NCBI GenBank assembly: GCA_035999365.1
Contig: DASYGT010000030.1
Location: forward strand, 1-64,000
From: DASYGT01 sp035999365
Lineage (GTDB): Bacteria > Actinomycetota > Actinomycetes > Mycobacteriales > Jatrophihabitantaceae
DNA length: 64,000 bases
Direction: 5' to 3'
The notes under the pieces are model-generated. The model had not been told where the DNA came from, did not search any database, and worked only from the letters and a program-made list of their open reading frames with translations. The position numbers and the translations under genes were made by a program. Of the stretch, positions 62,945-64,000 are shown in pieces. Position 1 is the stretch's first letter; every line of letters starts with the position of its first letter.

Positions 62945-64000
62945 GCCACCGCTCCTTCCGTGATCGATCCGCCAGGCGTCTCGAGCGCGCGTCCGACTGC
63001 ACCTTGCTGGCGCGCCAGCGCGAAGCGACGCACGACCTCGTAAGCGATGACGACCGAGAGCACCACGACACCCTGGGTGATCTGCACGATCTCCTTCGGG
63101 ATGTTGTTCAGATCCAGGATCTGCGCGGACTGGTCGAGGAAAGCCCACAGCACTGCCGCGAAGGCGATGCCGACCGGGCTGTTCCTGCCGAGCAGCGCGA
63201 TGGCGATACCGGTAAAGCCCAGACCCGTCTGGAACGTGATCGACGAGTACGAGTGCGAATCACCGAGCAGCGCCGGCATGCCGACGAGACCGGCAGTGGC
63301 TCCGGACAGGAGCAGCGTCGATACGACCATGCGTTGTACCTTCACGCCGCTGGCTGCGGCCGCCGGAGCCGATCGTCCAGAGGCCCGCAGGTCGAAGCCG
63401 AAGCGGGTGTAGTTGACGACGACGTGGAACACGACACCGACGGCCACCGCGAGGATGATCAGTCCGTACACCTTCGTCCCCGCCGAGGGGATCAGGTTCA
63501 GACCGCCGATCTGACCCGACTTCGAGATCGGCGTGGTCGTGACGTCCTCACCGAATCGATGGCCCAGGATCGACGGGCGCATCAGGTACGCAATCACGCC
63601 GGTGGCGATGAAGTTCAGCATGATCGAAGAGATGACCTCGCTGACGCCGCGTGCGACTTTCAGCAACGCCACGAGCCCGGCCCACGCCGCACCGACGAGC
63701 ATCGCCACGAAAATGGTCGCGATCTGACGCAGGCCGTTGGGCAGCGCGACGGCCCCGCCGAACGCACCCGCGAGCATCGCCGCCAGCCGGTACTGACCGT
63801 CGACACCGATGTTGAACAGGTTCATCCGGAACCCGATCGCCACCGCAACTGCCGACAGGTAGTACTTGGTCGCGGAGTTGAGGATCGACACCTCGCTACT
63901 GGCCTGGGTTCCGTAGTGCCACATCTGCGAGATCACGAACGACGGGCTGTCGCCACGCAGGGCGAGGATCGCCGAGGTGATGCCGGCAGCGAACAGGCCC
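62941..64000 (-). CDS. nupP: Nucleoside ABC transporter permease (NupP-like), partial
   Basis: Open at the right edge of the window; 352 residues are visible and the N-terminus is missing. A GTG at 63936 could act as start, but the frame continues with sensible sequence (FAAGITSAILALRGDSPSF) matching the family, so the true start is outside. Blocks: GFRMNLFNIGVDGQYRLAA, VSEVISSIMLNFIATGV, FDLRASGRSAPAAAASGVKV, and GFTGIAIALLGRNSPVGI. It is the second permease of the nucleoside importer. The ATPase and BmpA-like binding protein are expected beyond 64000. Confidence 0.9.
   Translation of the reverse strand, partial: GLFAAGITSAILALRGDSPSFVISQMWHYGTQASSEVSILNSATKYYLSAVAVAIGFRMNLFNIGVDGQYRLAAMLAGAFGGAVALPNGLRQIATIFVAMLVGAAWAGLVALLKVARGVSEVISSIMLNFIATGVIAYLMRPSILGHRFGEDVTTTPISKSGQIGGLNLIPSAGTKVYGLIILAVAVGVVFHVVVNYTRFGFDLRASGRSAPAAAASGVKVQRMVVSTLLLSGATAGLVGMPALLGDSHSYSSITFQTGLGFTGIAIALLGRNSPVGIAFAAVLWAFLDQSAQILDLNNIPKEIVQITQGVVVLSVVIAYEVVRRFALARQQGAVGRALETPGGSITEGAVA

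Noticed and set aside
61656..63071. A single 875-codon minus-strand frame joining the P450 to upstream sequence
   Set aside because: The upstream part is a shadow of the nupQ permease frame. The P450 begins at the GTG at 61655 with a GTGA overlap, and its length of 403 aa is normal.

Overview
The window is GC-rich, densely packed chromosomal DNA from an actinobacterium. The evidence is the acyl-CoA carboxylase epsilon subunits (two copies), the GTG start codons, an LpdA of the mycobacterial quinone-reductase type, a YbdK-type ligase, SigE-type ECF sigma factors and L,D-transpeptidases. From memory, much of the gene content follows the order of the Mycobacterium tuberculosis Rv3280-Rv3315c region (accD5-accE5-maf-accA3 ... 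lpdA-Rv3304-amiA1 ... deoD-pmmB-upp ... Rv3311 ... add-deoA-cdd), but the type IV pilus locus and several inserted blocks are foreign to that region. I cannot name the genus; a non-mycobacterial lineage is an inference.

Layout. 1-8593 (minus strand): a type IV pilus locus, pilB-pilT-pilC-secreted protein-pilA-PilV-like-PilW-like-PilX-like, the last running off the window edge. 8702-24722: acyl-CoA metabolism, with two accD-accE pairs, two acyl-CoA dehydrogenases, an enoyl-CoA hydratase, a MerR regulator with a perfect 24-bp palindromic operator and a biotinylated alpha subunit. Among these sit methylthioadenosine phosphorylase, a Maf protein, an adenylate cyclase and two tandem secreted GH16 glycosidases. 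24739-32000: a DUF222-HNH protein, LpdA, a gamma-glutamylcyclotransferase-like protein, an M20 amidohydrolase, a YbdK-type ligase and a cation/proton antiporter. 32146-38395: an L,D-transpeptidase, then methylmalonyl-CoA mutase mutA-mutB-meaB, which would use the propionyl-CoA carboxylase product. 38521-42088: a DksA/TraR zinc-finger protein, purine nucleoside phosphorylase, a uronate-dehydrogenase-like enzyme and a phosphomannomutase/phosphopentomutase.

42096-46074 holds two ECF sigma factor genes, each overlapping a downstream gene for a single-pass membrane protein, one of them a second L,D-transpeptidase. A shared -35-like GGCAAC/GACAAC box followed 15-16 bp later by CGAC or CGTC lies before both sigma genes, before a lipoprotein gene between them, and before the first L,D-transpeptidase 10 kb away. 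I read this as a sigma-controlled cell-wall remodelling circuit and consider it the most interesting system here.

46114-64000: nucleoside salvage (upp, deoC, add, deoA, cdd, and the nucleoside ABC permeases nupP/nupQ with a cytochrome P450 inside the operon), two aldehyde dehydrogenases (one truncated), glpD/glpK, an LpqI/NagZ-like lipoprotein and a DrrAB-like ABC exporter.

Two genome-wide habits stand out. Fifteen genes have a TAnnnT box exactly 6-8 nt before the start codon, the pattern of leaderless transcripts. All nine convergent gene pairs meet with 16 bp or less between stop codons (two overlap). I saw no tRNA, rRNA, CRISPR array, insertion sequence or phage gene, and no gene-free stretch longer than about 220 bp.
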